This document shows positions 54,504-63,545 of a stretch of 64,000 nucleotides of DNA, piece after piece. The stretch comes from Halopelagius inordinatus. Lineage in GTDB: Archaea > Halobacteriota > Halobacteria > Halobacteriales > Haloferacaceae. The notes beneath the pieces were generated by a model. It worked only from the letters and a program-made list of their open reading frames with translations, was not told the origin of the DNA and made no database searches. The stretch spans positions 434,001-498,000 of the forward strand of contig NZ_FOOQ01000001.1 of NCBI RefSeq assembly GCF_900113245.1, in the 5' to 3' direction. The first letter of the stretch is position 1, and every line of letters starts with the position of its first letter. The position numbers and the translations under genes are program-made.

Positions 54504-55148
54504 TTAGACCACGTCGCCGCGAACCGTCGCGCCGGACTGGGAGACGCGGTAGTCTCGGACCGTCTCCGCCGCCTCGGCCGCCTCGTCCTCGTCGAGTCCG
54601 AGCATCTCCAACGACTCCGAAAGCGTCGGGAAGACGAGTTCGCCGCCGCGGAGTTTCTCCAAGGCGGCGTCGGAGCGCTGACCGTCGGCGTACAGGCAGA
54701 CGCCGCGCGGGTCGAGTATCTGTTCGTACGCGTCGCGGGCGACTGCGCCCTTCAATCGCTGTGTGACGTTGTCGTCGAAGGAGGCGTTACAGACTTCCAG
54801 ATGGACGGGTTCGTCGTCGTCCAACAGATGCGCGGCGAGGCATTTCTCCGGTGCGGCGTGTCCGTTCGCGTTCGCGCGGAGATGTTCGGGATACGCGTCC
54901 GCCCACTCGGCGGAGACGCTCTTGCCGACGCCTTTGACGCCGTGGGACTTCCGAAACTCCGCTTCGCGGTCCGAGTCGCCGCCGAAAAGCAGGTCCTTCG
55001 TCACGTAGACGTCGAGACGTTCGACGGGGTCGAGTCCGAGTGCCACGTCGCCGTACACCCACAGTTCGCGGACGGGAACCGGTGTCGGGCCGGACGTCAC
55101 CGCGTCGAGTATCTCCGCCACCCGGTCGAGGGCGCGCGTTCGCTCCAT
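54504..55148 (-). CDS. haloarchaeal conserved protein (DUF7095-like)
   Basis: In this 214-residue protein the blocks VPVRELWVYGDVALGLDPVERLDVYVTKDLLF, HAAPEKCLAAHLL and VFPTLSESLEMLGL fit the family I recall as DUF7095, widespread in haloarchaea and of unknown function. The YGDVALGLDPVERLDVYVT segment is faintly reminiscent of nucleotidyltransferase GSxxxGxxxxxSDxD patterns, but the acidic pair is not convincing. Confidence 0.75.
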   Translation of the reverse strand: MERTRALDRVAEILDAVTSGPTPVPVRELWVYGDVALGLDPVERLDVYVTKDLLFGGDSDREAEFRKSHGVKGVGKSVSAEWADAYPEHLRANANGHAAPEKCLAAHLLDDDEPVHLEVCNASFDDNVTQRLKGAVARDAYEQILDPRGVCLYADGQRSDAALEKLRGGELVFPTLSESLEMLGLDEDEAAEAAETVRDYRVSQSGATVRGDVV

Positions 55149-55408
55149 GCACGTTGGTCGACCCTTCGGCGGTGAATACGTTTCGCCGCCTTCGATCGAC
55201 CGATGGAGTTTTAAAACCCGTGCAGGGATATACCGATAGCATCCGAGAGGCGTTCGCTTCGGCCACTTCCCCTTTCCCCCCCTTCGTGGGCCGTCCGAGT
55301 CGCACTCGTCGGATGCTCACCCCCCCCCTTCCCACCCGTTTTCTCGCCGTCTCTTCTGTGATACCGGAGGCGAAACCGGTATCCTTCCCGACGGGTAAGC
55401 GACTGGTG

Positions 55409-56374
55409 ATGGAGTGCGACAAGTGCGACCGTGACGCGGTGATGCACGCGGCCTACTCTGGCGGACACCTGTGTGAGACGCACTTTTGCGCCTCGGTCGA
55501 TAAGCGCGTCCGCGGCCGTATCCGAAAGGACAGTCTCGTCCCGAGAGACGCCACCCCCGAGGACCCCGACACGTGGGTCATCGGCCTCTCGGGCGGGAAA
55601 GACAGCGTCGTGCTCACCCACATCTTAGACGAGACGTTCGGCCCCGACCCCCGCATCGAGATGGTGGCGCTGACCATCCACGAGGGCATCGAGGGCTACC
55701 GCGACGAGAGCGTCGACGCCTGCGTCGAACTCGCGGCGGACATCGAGATGCGACACGAACTCGTCACCTACGAGGAGGAGTTCGGCGTCCGCATGGACGA
55801 CGTGGTCGAAGACGACCCCGAGAACATGGCTCCCTGTGCGTACTGTGGCGTCTTCCGGCGGGACTTGCTCGAACGCTACGCCGACGAGTACGGCGCGGAC
55901 AAACTTCTCACCGGACACAACCTCGACGACGAAGCCGAAACCGCGCTGATGAACGTCCTCGAGGGCGACGTCGAACAGATGGCGCGACATTTCGACGCCA
56001 GTCTCGGCCGGTTCGAGGACCGAAACCGCTCTGCCGACTTCGTCCCGCGCGCGAAACCGCTTCGGGACATCCCCGAGAAGGAAGTCGCCCTCTACGCGCA
56101 CCTGAAAGACCTGCCCGCGCACATCACCGAGTGCCCTCACTCCTCCGAGGCGTTCCGCGGCGAGATTCAGGAGTTGATGCTCGAACTCGAAGATAACCAT
56201 CCGGGCACCCGCCACTCGATCATGTCCGGCTACGAGGAGATAGCGGAACTCGCCGCAGACAGATACCGCGGCGACGGCGAGGTGGACCTCGACGACTGCG
56301 ACCGGTGCGGGTCGAAGACGGCCCGCGACGTCTGCCGGAAGTGTCGCCTCTTGGAGTCGCTTCGGGCGGTGTAA
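55409..56374 (+). CDS. ncsA: tRNA 2-thiolation enzyme NcsA (TtuA/Ncs6 family)
   Basis: The 321-residue protein makes the 2-thiouridine at wobble position 34 using sulfur from SAMP2 activated by UbaA (40827-41648). An N-terminal zinc finger is visible (CDKC...HLCETHFC). The PP-loop is GLSGGKDSVVLTHI, catalytic/cluster Cys residues lie in MAPCAYCGVFRRD and HITECPHS, and GHNLDDEAET is present. A C-terminal zinc ribbon (CDRCGSKTARDVCRKC) follows. ATG 55409 is chosen; the long upstream frame is non-homologous. The preceding ~230 bp has C-rich tracts at 55271-55281 and 55321-55328. Confidence 0.94.
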   Translation: MECDKCDRDAVMHAAYSGGHLCETHFCASVDKRVRGRIRKDSLVPRDATPEDPDTWVIGLSGGKDSVVLTHILDETFGPDPRIEMVALTIHEGIEGYRDESVDACVELAADIEMRHELVTYEEEFGVRMDDVVEDDPENMAPCAYCGVFRRDLLERYADEYGADKLLTGHNLDDEAETALMNVLEGDVEQMARHFDASLGRFEDRNRSADFVPRAKPLRDIPEKEVALYAHLKDLPAHITECPHSSEAFRGEIQELMLELEDNHPGTRHSIMSGYEEIAELAADRYRGDGEVDLDDCDRCGSKTARDVCRKCRLLESLRAV

Positions 56375-56509
56375 GAGAGCGACTGCTCGGGGTTCGATTC
56401 GACGCCGCAAAATCGACCCGCGCGACCGAATCCGTCGCGCGGGCCGACGGACCGAAAACGGTGGCGAGGTGGACGACCGATGGAGACGGTGGCCGTGTTC
56501 TGAAGCCGA

Positions 56510-57712
56510 TTACCGGATGACGTCCAGTCCGTTGTTGGTGTCGGACTGGTCGCGTCCGCCGTCGGACTGCCACGACCCGCCGTTGCGAGACGTGCCGGAC
56601 GACGGGTTCGGGGCTTCGACGTTGTTGCTCGCGTCGAACTCCGAAGCCGATTCGATGCTCTGTCGGGATTTGTCGGCCTGTTTCTGCGTCGTCGGACCCA
56701 GAACCTGGGCCGACTGAACGCCGGTCATGATGGCCATGACGCGGACTTTGCCCTTGTACTCGTCTTGGATGCGAGCGCCCCAGATGACGTTCGCGGACGC
56801 TTCGAGGCGTTCCGTGATGTTGTTCGCGATTCCTTCGGCCTCTTTCAGGGTGAGGTCCGGACCGCCCGTGATGTGGACGAGGCCGCCGGATGCGCCTCGG
56901 TAGTCCACGTCGAGAAGCGGGTGGTTCATCGCGTCGTTGACGACCTCTTGGGTCTTGTTTTTGTCCTGCGTCTCGCCGACGAGCATCACCGCGACGCCGC
57001 CCTGGTTCATGATGGTGGACATGTCCGCGTAGTCCAGGTTGATGAGCGAGGGTTGAGTGATGGTCTCGGAGATGCCTTTGACCGTCTCCGCGATGATCTG
57101 GTCCATCACGGAGAACGCCTTCCCGATGGGGAGGTTGGGCACGTAGTCCAGCAGGCGGTTGTTGTCGAGGACGATGATGGAGTCCGCTTCGTTGCGGAGT
57201 TTCTCCAGTCCTTCCTCGGCTTTCACCGTGCGCGCACGCTCGACGTTGAACGGCGTCGAGACCATGCCCACGACGATGGCTCCCTGCTCTTTTGCTATCT
57301 TCGAGACGACGGGTGCCGCACCGGTCCCGGTGCCACCGCCCATACCGGCGGTGACGAACACGAGGTCTGCGTTGCCGAGAACCTCTTTTATCGTCCCTTG
57401 GGCCATCTCGGTGGCGCGCTCGCCCATCGAGGGGTCGCCGCCAGCGCCGAGGCCCTGCGTGAGGGATTTGCCGACCAGAATCTTCGTGTCGGCCTCTATC
57501 ATCTTGAGGTGCTGTTTGTCGGTGTTGATAGCCACCGTCTCGGCACCGTCTACGCCGATGTTGTAGAGTCGGTTTATCGTGTTGTTACCAGCGCCGCCGC
57601 AGCCGACGATGACGATTCGGGGGTCACCGAATCCGTCGTCATCGTCGGCCATGTCGGCGGCCTGTTTCTCTGCCTCGTCGCGTTCCATGGCCTCTCTGAC
57701 GATATCCTGCAT
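56510..57712 (-). CDS. ftsZ2: tubulin-like cell division protein FtsZ2
   Basis: The 400-residue GTPase acts in ring constriction in archaeal division. It starts [16 protein letters not shown] and has the GTP loops [17 protein letters not shown] and [14 protein letters not shown], the T7 synergy loop [12 protein letters not shown], and a Ser/Asn/Gly-rich C-terminal tail (about 350-400). Haloarchaea carry FtsZ1 and FtsZ2; the preceding cdrS gene identifies this as FtsZ2. The gap to the cdrS stop is 4 bp, so they form an operon. Confidence 0.95.
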   Translation of the reverse strand: MQDIVREAMERDEAEKQAADMADDDDGFGDPRIVIVGCGGAGNNTINRLYNIGVDGAETVAINTDKQHLKMIEADTKILVGKSLTQGLGAGGDPSMGERATEMAQGTIKEVLGNADLVFVTAGMGGGTGTGAAPVVSKIAKEQGAIVVGMVSTPFNVERARTVKAEEGLEKLRNEADSIIVLDNNRLLDYVPNLPIGKAFSVMDQIIAETVKGISETITQPSLINLDYADMSTIMNQGGVAVMLVGETQDKNKTQEVVNDAMNHPLLDVDYRGASGGLVHITGGPDLTLKEAEGIANNITERLEASANVIWGARIQDEYKGKVRVMAIMTGVQSAQVLGPTTQKQADKSRQSIESASEFDASNNVEAPNPSSGTSRNGGSWQSDGGRDQSDTNNGLDVIR

Positions 57713-57716
57713 CGTC

Positions 57717-57896
57717 TTACACCTTGGCCCAGGTTCGCTTGCCCGAGCGCTCGCGGTTCTCGGACTGCTGTTCGTTGAGCATCTCGCGAACCGCTGAACG
57801 GATGGCCTCACTCCGGTTCGGGAACTCCCCGGTTTCGACCATGCGCTCAACTTCCTCGATCTGCTGCTTCGGAATTCGTAGTGTCACACGCTCCAT
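57717..57896 (-). CDS. cdrS: ribbon-helix-helix regulator CdrS
   Basis: The 59-residue protein consists of one RHH domain: [20 protein letters not shown] then [18 protein letters not shown] and a short basic tail. In Halobacterium and Haloferax, CdrS is co-transcribed with ftsZ2 and controls division genes. It is preceded by a leader of about 120 nt containing GTAAGACG repeats. Confidence 0.92.
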   Translation of the reverse strand: MERVTLRIPKQQIEEVERMVETGEFPNRSEAIRSAVREMLNEQQSENRERSGKRTWAKV

Positions 57897-57913
57897 ATTC
57901 TTACATTCCCCCG

Positions 57914-58067
57914 GTAAGACGGCGCGCACTCCTGTGCGAACGTCTTACACACCCGAAAACGCGGGACCGAGAGCCGTTCTCCCCACGAGGGCGGTGTGTA
58001 AGACGACCGTCTTACGCGAGAGTTACCACAGAGCGGTAACTTATAAATGTAACGGCGGGTGTAAGAC
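57914..58067 (-). promoter_or_regulatory. cdrS-ftsZ2 regulatory region with GTAAGACG repeats
   Basis: The 8-mer GTAAGACG or its complement occurs at 57914-57921, 57941-57948, 57998-58005 and 58008-58015. The last two form the perfect palindrome GTAAGACGACCGTCTTAC. A 7-base partial GTAAGAC is at 58061-58067. A TATA box (ATTTATAAG on the minus strand, 58040-58048) puts the transcription start near 58015-58020, right at the palindrome. RHH proteins typically bind such short dyads, so this is a likely CdrL/CdrS operator. Confidence 0.75.
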
Positions 58068-58106
58068 AAAGGGGTCGAAACGGCGTATACGGAGGGTTGA
58101 CGGAGG

Positions 58107-58664
58107 CTACGAGCGTTCGAGCACGTCAGCAGCGGATGTCCGGCGGCCGCACCCGGGGCAGAACGCCCAATCGGAGCGGAGTTCGTCCCCGCATTCGCAG
58201 AACACGCGGTGGTTGGCCTTCTCGCCGCAGTTGGGACAGTAGACGTGTTCGTCGGACACGCTCTCGCCGCACTTCTCGCAGGTGTTTGCGCCGTCTTCGG
58301 CGGCCGTCTCGGCGTCGTCGGTCTCTGTCTTACGTTTTTCGACCGATTCTGTCGTCTCCGCGCCGTTCACGCCGTCTTCGGTCGTCGTCACGCCCTCTAC
58401 CGTGAGGTTGACGTTGACGTCTCGCGGAGCGGCGGTCCGTCGGTCGAGGCGGTCTGCGAGGAGTTCGTCGACTCGTTCCGTGACTAGTTCGTCGACGCGG
58501 GCGGTGAGCGTCTCGTCTATCGGATCGGACGCGTCGGACGTGTCGCGTTCCGCGCGGTCGAGGTACGTGCGCAGTGCGTCGCGCATCACCTCGCTCTTCG
58601 AGGTCTCTCCCGCCTCGAGTCGCTCGACGAGGTCGTCGTCGGCGCGGAACGTTATCTTACTCAT
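58107..58664 (-). CDS. cdrL: CdrL: RHH regulator with C-terminal zinc ribbons
   Basis: The 185-residue protein has an N-terminal RHH (MSKITFRADDDLVERLEAGETSKSEVMRDALR), a low-complexity acidic middle with predicted coiled helices (about 50-120), and two zinc ribbons (CEKCGESVSDEHVYCPNCG and CECGDELRSDWAFCPGCG). This long partner of CdrS directly controls the cdrS-ftsZ2 operon in Halobacterium. It lies immediately upstream on the same strand, separated by the operator region. Confidence 0.9.
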   Translation of the reverse strand: MSKITFRADDDLVERLEAGETSKSEVMRDALRTYLDRAERDTSDASDPIDETLTARVDELVTERVDELLADRLDRRTAAPRDVNVNLTVEGVTTTEDGVNGAETTESVEKRKTETDDAETAAEDGANTCEKCGESVSDEHVYCPNCGEKANHRVFCECGDELRSDWAFCPGCGRRTSAADVLERS

Positions 58665-58768
58665 TCGTCACGTTTATTCTCCCGATAGTATTTCAATGTT
58701 CGGACGAATCGCCTCGAACGGGCGGAATTGATAATCCTTAAGAGCGACAGTCGGATAGACGAACGTGA

Positions 58769-58842
58769 CCGCTCTTAGCTCAGCCTGGTAGAGCAGCCGA
58801 CTGTAGATCGGCATGTCCCCCGTTCAATTCGGGGAGAGCGGA
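58769..58842 (+). tRNA. tRNA-Tyr (anticodon GTA)
   Basis: The acceptor is CCGCTCT/AGAGCGG with discriminator A. The anticodon stem-loop CCGA-CTGTAGA-TCGG gives GTA, and the T arm is CCCCG-TTCAATT-CGGGG. The C1-G72 pair is the archaeal Tyr identity element. Confidence 0.95.
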
Positions 58843-58873
58843 CTCGTTTTCGCGAAGGCTACCGGCTGAGAGC

Positions 58874-59218
58874 CTACGGGTTTCGGTCCTCGGCTTCGAT
58901 CAGTACGGCGTGTTCTACCTGTTCGATGCCGCCTTCGCGTCGAATCTGGACCGTCGTCCCCGGAAGCTCCTCGTCGTCGGAGCCGAACCCGTCCGGTATC
59001 GTCACCGCGGTGACGTCGTCGAGCGAGATTTCGCGTCGCTGTATCGGCGACCCCTCGAAGTCGACAGTCTCCCACGTGGCGGCGTCTACGTCGAGTTCTT
59101 CGCCGAAGTACTCTTTTGGCTCTCTATCGATGGAATCCGCCGTCTGGGACTCGCCGGTGGTCCGATTGTCGTCGAACTGGACCTCCTCGTGTTTGTACTG
59201 ATAGAGACTTACTAACAC
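58874..59218 (-). CDS. acidic small protein, unknown function
   Basis: The frame of 114 residues starts at GTG 59218 (VLVSLYQYKHEEVQFDD). It is strongly acidic and beta-rich, with ISLDDVTAVTIPDGFGSDDEE in the middle. No domain is recognised; composition supports a real haloarchaeal gene. Confidence 0.65.
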   Translation of the reverse strand: MLVSLYQYKHEEVQFDDNRTTGESQTADSIDREPKEYFGEELDVDAATWETVDFEGSPIQRREISLDDVTAVTIPDGFGSDDEELPGTTVQIRREGGIEQVEHAVLIEAEDRNP

Positions 59219-59366
59219 GCTCGTCGATACGGAGTCGAGCTACTACAGTTATTCTCACGCGTGCGAGTGATTGTATTCGTCTCAGAAACGTGTTCGAAAC
59301 GACAACGTGGAGGGTCGTTCGGTTCGAGGAGGGCGCTCTCTACGGACACCGTGTATCCGTGTTCGC

Positions 59367-60023
59367 TTACGGCTCTTGGTCGACGATGGTGGCCGTCAGG
59401 AGATTGCGGTAGCCGCGCTTGAGGCGCGCGGAAAACGAGGGACGGGAGATGCCGAGTTCCTCCGCGAGTTCTTCGAGGTTGGTCTCGCGGGGTTCGTCGT
59501 AGTAGCCCCTCTCGAACGCGAGTATCAACGCCTCGTACTGTCCTTCAGTCAGGTTGTACCCCCGACCGGTCGTCGTCTCGGTGAGTCGGTTGAGGCGAGC
59601 CAGAGTGACCGGTATCTCGTGGTCGTCGCAGTACGCTTGGAACTGCGAGAAAGACCGGACCGCCTCCGCGCGGAGTTCGAACGTCCACCCCGACTTCGAC
59701 CCACTCGCCGAGATGACGGTCACGTCTGCCGCGGCGACTGCGCCCATGATGCCCATGTACTCGGGGTTCCACTCCGCGCGGAACAGGCCCTTGTCGCCCA
59801 AATCCTCCATCAGCGTGACGGACCGTAGTTCGGTGAGGCCGTCGAACACAGACAGAACCTCCCGCATCTCGCCGTCCGCGTCGTGGACCCAAAAGAACGG
59901 CATGACGGTGTCTGCGTTCGGTACGACGCGGTCCAGTTCTAACCGGGCCTCCGGACGCGTCTCGAAGATGCGACCCAACGGGAACGCCGTGTCGGGGAGG
60001 ACAAACTCCGCGAGGGAGGTCAT
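59367..60023 (-). CDS. HTH_10 (Bat-type) transcription regulator
   Basis: The 218-residue protein has the bacterio-opsin-activator layout. Residues 1-150 form a GAF-HTH-associated sensor (MTSLAEFVLPDTAFPLGRIF...RLELDRVVP), and residues 155-212 the HTH_10 (LTEGQYEALILAFERGYYDEPRE...LAEELGISRPSFSARLKRG). Target genes are unknown; the divergent or neighbouring peroxiredoxin is a candidate. Confidence 0.9.
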   Translation of the reverse strand: MTSLAEFVLPDTAFPLGRIFETRPEARLELDRVVPNADTVMPFFWVHDADGEMREVLSVFDGLTELRSVTLMEDLGDKGLFRAEWNPEYMGIMGAVAAADVTVISASGSKSGWTFELRAEAVRSFSQFQAYCDDHEIPVTLARLNRLTETTTGRGYNLTEGQYEALILAFERGYYDEPRETNLEELAEELGISRPSFSARLKRGYRNLLTATIVDQEP

Positions 60024-60068
60024 AGCCGGACGTACGTGCTGGCAGGTGCTTAAATCGGGCGTCGAGAC

Positions 60069-60551
60069 TCAGCCCTCGAACGGGTCTTCGTAGCCGTTGC
60101 GGACGAAGTATCGAACCCAGTTCCCGTGGGTTCTGTCCGCGGGGTGGTCCGAGACGTGTTCGTACCGGACGGTGCCGTCCTCGTCTACGACGTACGTCGC
60201 GGCGACGCCGGTGAGTCCGTGACTCGTCTCTTCGGTACCGCTGTACCGGTCTGCGACGGACCCCTCGGGGTCCGCGAGCAGTTGAATGTCGAGGTCGAAC
60301 CGGTCTCGCATCTCCGTCACGTCGTCTATCGGGTCGGTCACGACGGGGACGACGTCGACGCCGTCGTTGAACCAGAGGTCGTACGACACCTCGCTGAACG
60401 TCTGGAGTTGCTCCGCGCAGAAACTACACCAGTGGCCGCGGTTGACGAGGACCACCGTCGGCCCGGAGTCGAGCGTCTCCGAGAGCGTCGTCTCGCCACC
60501 GGCGGTGTTCTCTAGGGTGAAGTCGGGCGCTTGCGTCTGTTCGAGGCTCAT
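60069..60551 (-). CDS. peroxiredoxin-like thioredoxin-fold protein
   Basis: This 160-residue protein starts MSLEQTQAPDFTLENTAGG. The redox centre is VNRGHWCSFCAEQLQTF, a CxxC in an AhpC/TSA context, as in the peroxiredoxin-like TlpA/Prx hybrids. FDLDIQLLADPEGSVADRY and AATYVVDEDGTVRYEH complete the fold. It has no signal peptide. It is divergent from the aldo/keto reductase. Confidence 0.82.
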   Translation of the reverse strand: MSLEQTQAPDFTLENTAGGETTLSETLDSGPTVVLVNRGHWCSFCAEQLQTFSEVSYDLWFNDGVDVVPVVTDPIDDVTEMRDRFDLDIQLLADPEGSVADRYSGTEETSHGLTGVAATYVVDEDGTVRYEHVSDHPADRTHGNWVRYFVRNGYEDPFEG

Positions 60552-60698
60552 CTGTCTTCGGCGACGGTCGCCGCCCGTATATCCCTCAGGCGGTCCGGCG
60601 CGTCGCGCGCACAACGCCGCAAGTCGGTCCCCGCGAGTTCGTCCGTCCGCCCTGCCGGGTGACCTACACTTACGGGACCGGGGTGACATCTCTCCGAC

Positions 60699-61688
60699 GT
60701 GAACCATCGACCACTCGGAACGACGGGGTACGACGTGACCGAGATAGGCCTCGGGACGTGGCAACTCGGGGGCGACTGGGGCGACGTGACAGACGAGGAG
60801 GGACGAGACGCCGTCCGCGCGGCGTTGGACGAGGGTATCGACTTCCTCGACACGGCGGACGTCTACGGCGACGGACGGAGCGAACGACTCGTCGGCGACG
60901 TCGTAGACGAGTACGACGCGTGGGACGACGTGACCGTCGCCACGAAGGCGGGCCGCCGCCTCGACCCGCACGAGGCCGACCGCTACACCGAGGAGAACCT
61001 CGAACGGTTCGTCGACCGGAGTCGCGAGAACCTCGGCGTCGATTCGTTGGACCTGCTTCAACTGCACTGCCCGCCGACCGAGACGTACTACCGCCCCGAG
61101 ACGTTCGACGCCCTCGCGAACCTGCGAGACGACGGGAAACTCTCTCACTTCGGCGTCAGCGTCGAGAGAGTCGAAGAGGGGTTGAAGGCCATCGAGTATC
61201 CGGGCGTCGAGACGGTGCAGATAATCTTCAACCCGTTCCGCCAGCGCCCAGCGAACGTGTTCTTCCGCGAGGCGAAGCGACGGAACGTCGGCGTCGTCGT
61301 CCGCGTCCCCCTCGCTTCGGGCCTCCTGACGGGCGCACTCTCGCGCGACACCGACTTCCCGGAGAGCGACCACCGCAACTACAACCGCGAGGGCGACGCC
61401 TTCGACGTGGGCGAGACGTTCGCGGGCGTCCCGTTCGAGGCGGGCCTGACGGCGGCCGACGAACTCGGCGCGGTGGTCCCCGAGGGGACGACGCTGGCGC
61501 AGTTCACGCTTCGGTGGATTCTGTCGTTCGACGCCGTCTCGACGGTCATCCCCGGGTCGCTGAACCCCGAACACATCGCCGACAACGTCGCCGCCGCGTC
61601 GCTCCCGCCCCTCTCGTCGGACCAATTCCAACGGGTCGCGTCCGTCTACGACGAACACGTCCGCGAACACGTCCACGACCGCTGGTGA
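60699..61688 (+). CDS. aldo/keto reductase
   Basis: This 329-residue TIM-barrel NADPH oxidoreductase starts at GTG 60699 (VNHRPLGTTGYDVTEIGLG). The catalytic tetrad is visible: Asp and Tyr in DTADVYGDG, Lys in VATKAGRR, and His in LLQLHCPP. It resembles YajO/L-glyceraldehyde-reductase-like enzymes. The substrate is undetermined. Confidence 0.9.
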   Translation: MNHRPLGTTGYDVTEIGLGTWQLGGDWGDVTDEEGRDAVRAALDEGIDFLDTADVYGDGRSERLVGDVVDEYDAWDDVTVATKAGRRLDPHEADRYTEENLERFVDRSRENLGVDSLDLLQLHCPPTETYYRPETFDALANLRDDGKLSHFGVSVERVEEGLKAIEYPGVETVQIIFNPFRQRPANVFFREAKRRNVGVVVRVPLASGLLTGALSRDTDFPESDHRNYNREGDAFDVGETFAGVPFEAGLTAADELGAVVPEGTTLAQFTLRWILSFDAVSTVIPGSLNPEHIADNVAAASLPPLSSDQFQRVASVYDEHVREHVHDRW

Positions 61689-61841
61689 CGGCGGCGACCG
61701 CGCGGAACCCCCGCGATTCGGAGCGGATTCGCTGGGTTCGCTGGATTCGCTCGCTGTCGTGTCGATTTCACGGACGTTATCGACCGGACGAATGACAGCC
61801 ACCAAACATCTATTTAGCCGGTCCGACTACCGACATCACAG

Positions 61842-62927
61842 ATGGACGACGACCGTTCTTTCACGACGCCGTTACAGATGGGTATCATCGGATTGGGATT
61901 CATCGGCACCACCGTCGGAGGCGAGTTCGACGCGCACCCGGACGTGTCTGTCACCGCACTCTGCGACGTAAACGAGTCCGCACGAACGCAGGGCGGAGAG
62001 ACGTTCCACGTCCCGGGGTCTTCGCAGTACGAGGACTACCGGACGATGTACGAGGAGGAGACGGACCTGGACGCGGTTCTCATCGGGACGCCGCACACCC
62101 TCCACTACGAGCAGGTGTCCGCCGCGTTCGACGCCGGACTCCACGTCTACTGCGACAAGCCGATGACGACGGACCTGGAGACGGCCCGGGAGTTGTACGA
62201 ACGGTCCCGAGAGAGCGAGGAGATGCTGATGGTCGGCTACCAGCGCCACCTCAACCCCTCGTTCCGGACGGCCAGAGAGCGCTGGGAGGGGACCGACCGT
62301 TCGCCGAACTGGCTCACGGCGGAGGTGACGCAAAACTGGGTCGACCGCTTCGAGGACACGTGGCGACAGAATCCCGACCTGAGCGGCGGCGGCTACCTCT
62401 ACGACACCGGGAGCCACCTGCTCGACGCCGTCCTGTGGACGACCGGACTGACGCCGACTGCCGTCTCCGCGGACATGCAGTTCATCGACGACGAACGCCG
62501 CGTCGACGGCGTCGGAAGTCTCCGCATCGAGTTCGAAGAGGGGGCAACGGCCACCGTCTCGGTCAACGGCGACGCCCCCGCGACGCGCGAACACATCCAC
62601 GTCTGGGACGACGAGGGAGCGGTCTATCTCGAAGGCCGCGAGTGGGAGCCTCGAAACCTGAAGACCATAGACCCCGACAGCACCGAACATCTCCCCTACG
62701 TCGACTTCGAGAAACAGCACAACCGCGCCTCGGACTTCCTGCGCGCCCTCCGCGAGGGGACGGACCCGCCCGCGACGGCCCACGACGGCCTGCGCGTCAC
62801 CGCGGTCACCGAGGCGGCGTACGAGTCCGCGCGCGCGGACGGCGAGTGGGTGGACGTCGACGTCGAATCCGTCGCCGAGGCGACGTCGGAGACGGCGTCG
62901 GCATCGACCGACGCGTCGGACGACTGA
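61842..62927 (+). CDS. Gfo/Idh/MocA-family oxidoreductase
   Basis: The 361-residue protein has an N-terminal Rossmann loop MGIIGLGFIGTTVGGEF, the CDKPM variant of the EKP motif with the catalytic Lys, and the C-terminal domain motif SGGGYLYDTGSHLLD. It acts on sugars, inositols or related polyols with NAD(P). The last ~30 residues are an acidic Ser/Thr/Ala tail. Confidence 0.9.
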   Translation: MDDDRSFTTPLQMGIIGLGFIGTTVGGEFDAHPDVSVTALCDVNESARTQGGETFHVPGSSQYEDYRTMYEEETDLDAVLIGTPHTLHYEQVSAAFDAGLHVYCDKPMTTDLETARELYERSRESEEMLMVGYQRHLNPSFRTARERWEGTDRSPNWLTAEVTQNWVDRFEDTWRQNPDLSGGGYLYDTGSHLLDAVLWTTGLTPTAVSADMQFIDDERRVDGVGSLRIEFEEGATATVSVNGDAPATREHIHVWDDEGAVYLEGREWEPRNLKTIDPDSTEHLPYVDFEKQHNRASDFLRALREGTDPPATAHDGLRVTAVTEAAYESARADGEWVDVDVESVAEATSETASASTDASDD

Positions 62928-63021
62928 GCGTCGCGGCCGGCGTCTGCGCTTCGACCGCTTCTTTCGACCTGTTCTCGACCGGGCCACAGCGGTCTTTGGC
63001 GTCGCGTGCCTCTCTCAGAAT

Positions 63022-63444
63022 ATGGCACCCGACGACCCGGACGACTTGGCGGAACGAGACATCCGAGACGCGAACGAACGCAGACACGAACGCACCGAAC
63101 ACGTCGAGAACATCCTCAAAGAGACGGACACCTCCCTGAACGACCACAAATACCCCGCGACCAGCGAAGAACTGTCGCGGGCCTACTCGGACCAACGGAG
63201 CGACCTGCCCAACGAGACGGAGTCGCTCGGAAGCGTGTTCGACCGCCTCGACGACGAGTACGACACGGCCGAAGAGGCGCGCGAGGCCGTCTACAACGAA
63301 CTGACGGGTGAGGCGATGTCCGACCGCACCCGCGAAGGCGGCGTCGATGCAGCAGAAGCCAACGACCAGCGAAACCTCGAAGAGATAGCGGACGTCGAAA
63401 GCGACCGCACGGACGCCGACGACGACGGAGCGGACGGTATCTGA
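63022..63444 (+). CDS. DUF5789-like acidic helical protein
   Basis: This 140-residue soluble protein has YPATSEELSRAYSDQRSDLP and LGSVFDRLDDEYDTAEEAREAV, the pattern I associate with haloarchaeal DUF5789 proteins of unknown function. It is very acidic with no membrane segments. Confidence 0.72.
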   Translation: MAPDDPDDLAERDIRDANERRHERTEHVENILKETDTSLNDHKYPATSEELSRAYSDQRSDLPNETESLGSVFDRLDDEYDTAEEAREAVYNELTGEAMSDRTREGGVDAAEANDQRNLEEIADVESDRTDADDDGADGI

Positions 63445-63545
63445 GGCGACTCGGCGCGACCCGTCTCTCGCACCGTCCCCCGCTTGCGCCGCCCGAACGT
63501 TTCCGCGTTTCGTAGCTATTTATCGCCCCGCGCCCAGGTGCGACT

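Noticed and set aside
55255-55345. C-rich tracts upstream of ncsA as a possible structured RNA
   Set aside because: Runs of C without matching G-rich partners nearby; no convincing fold or known riboswitch pattern.
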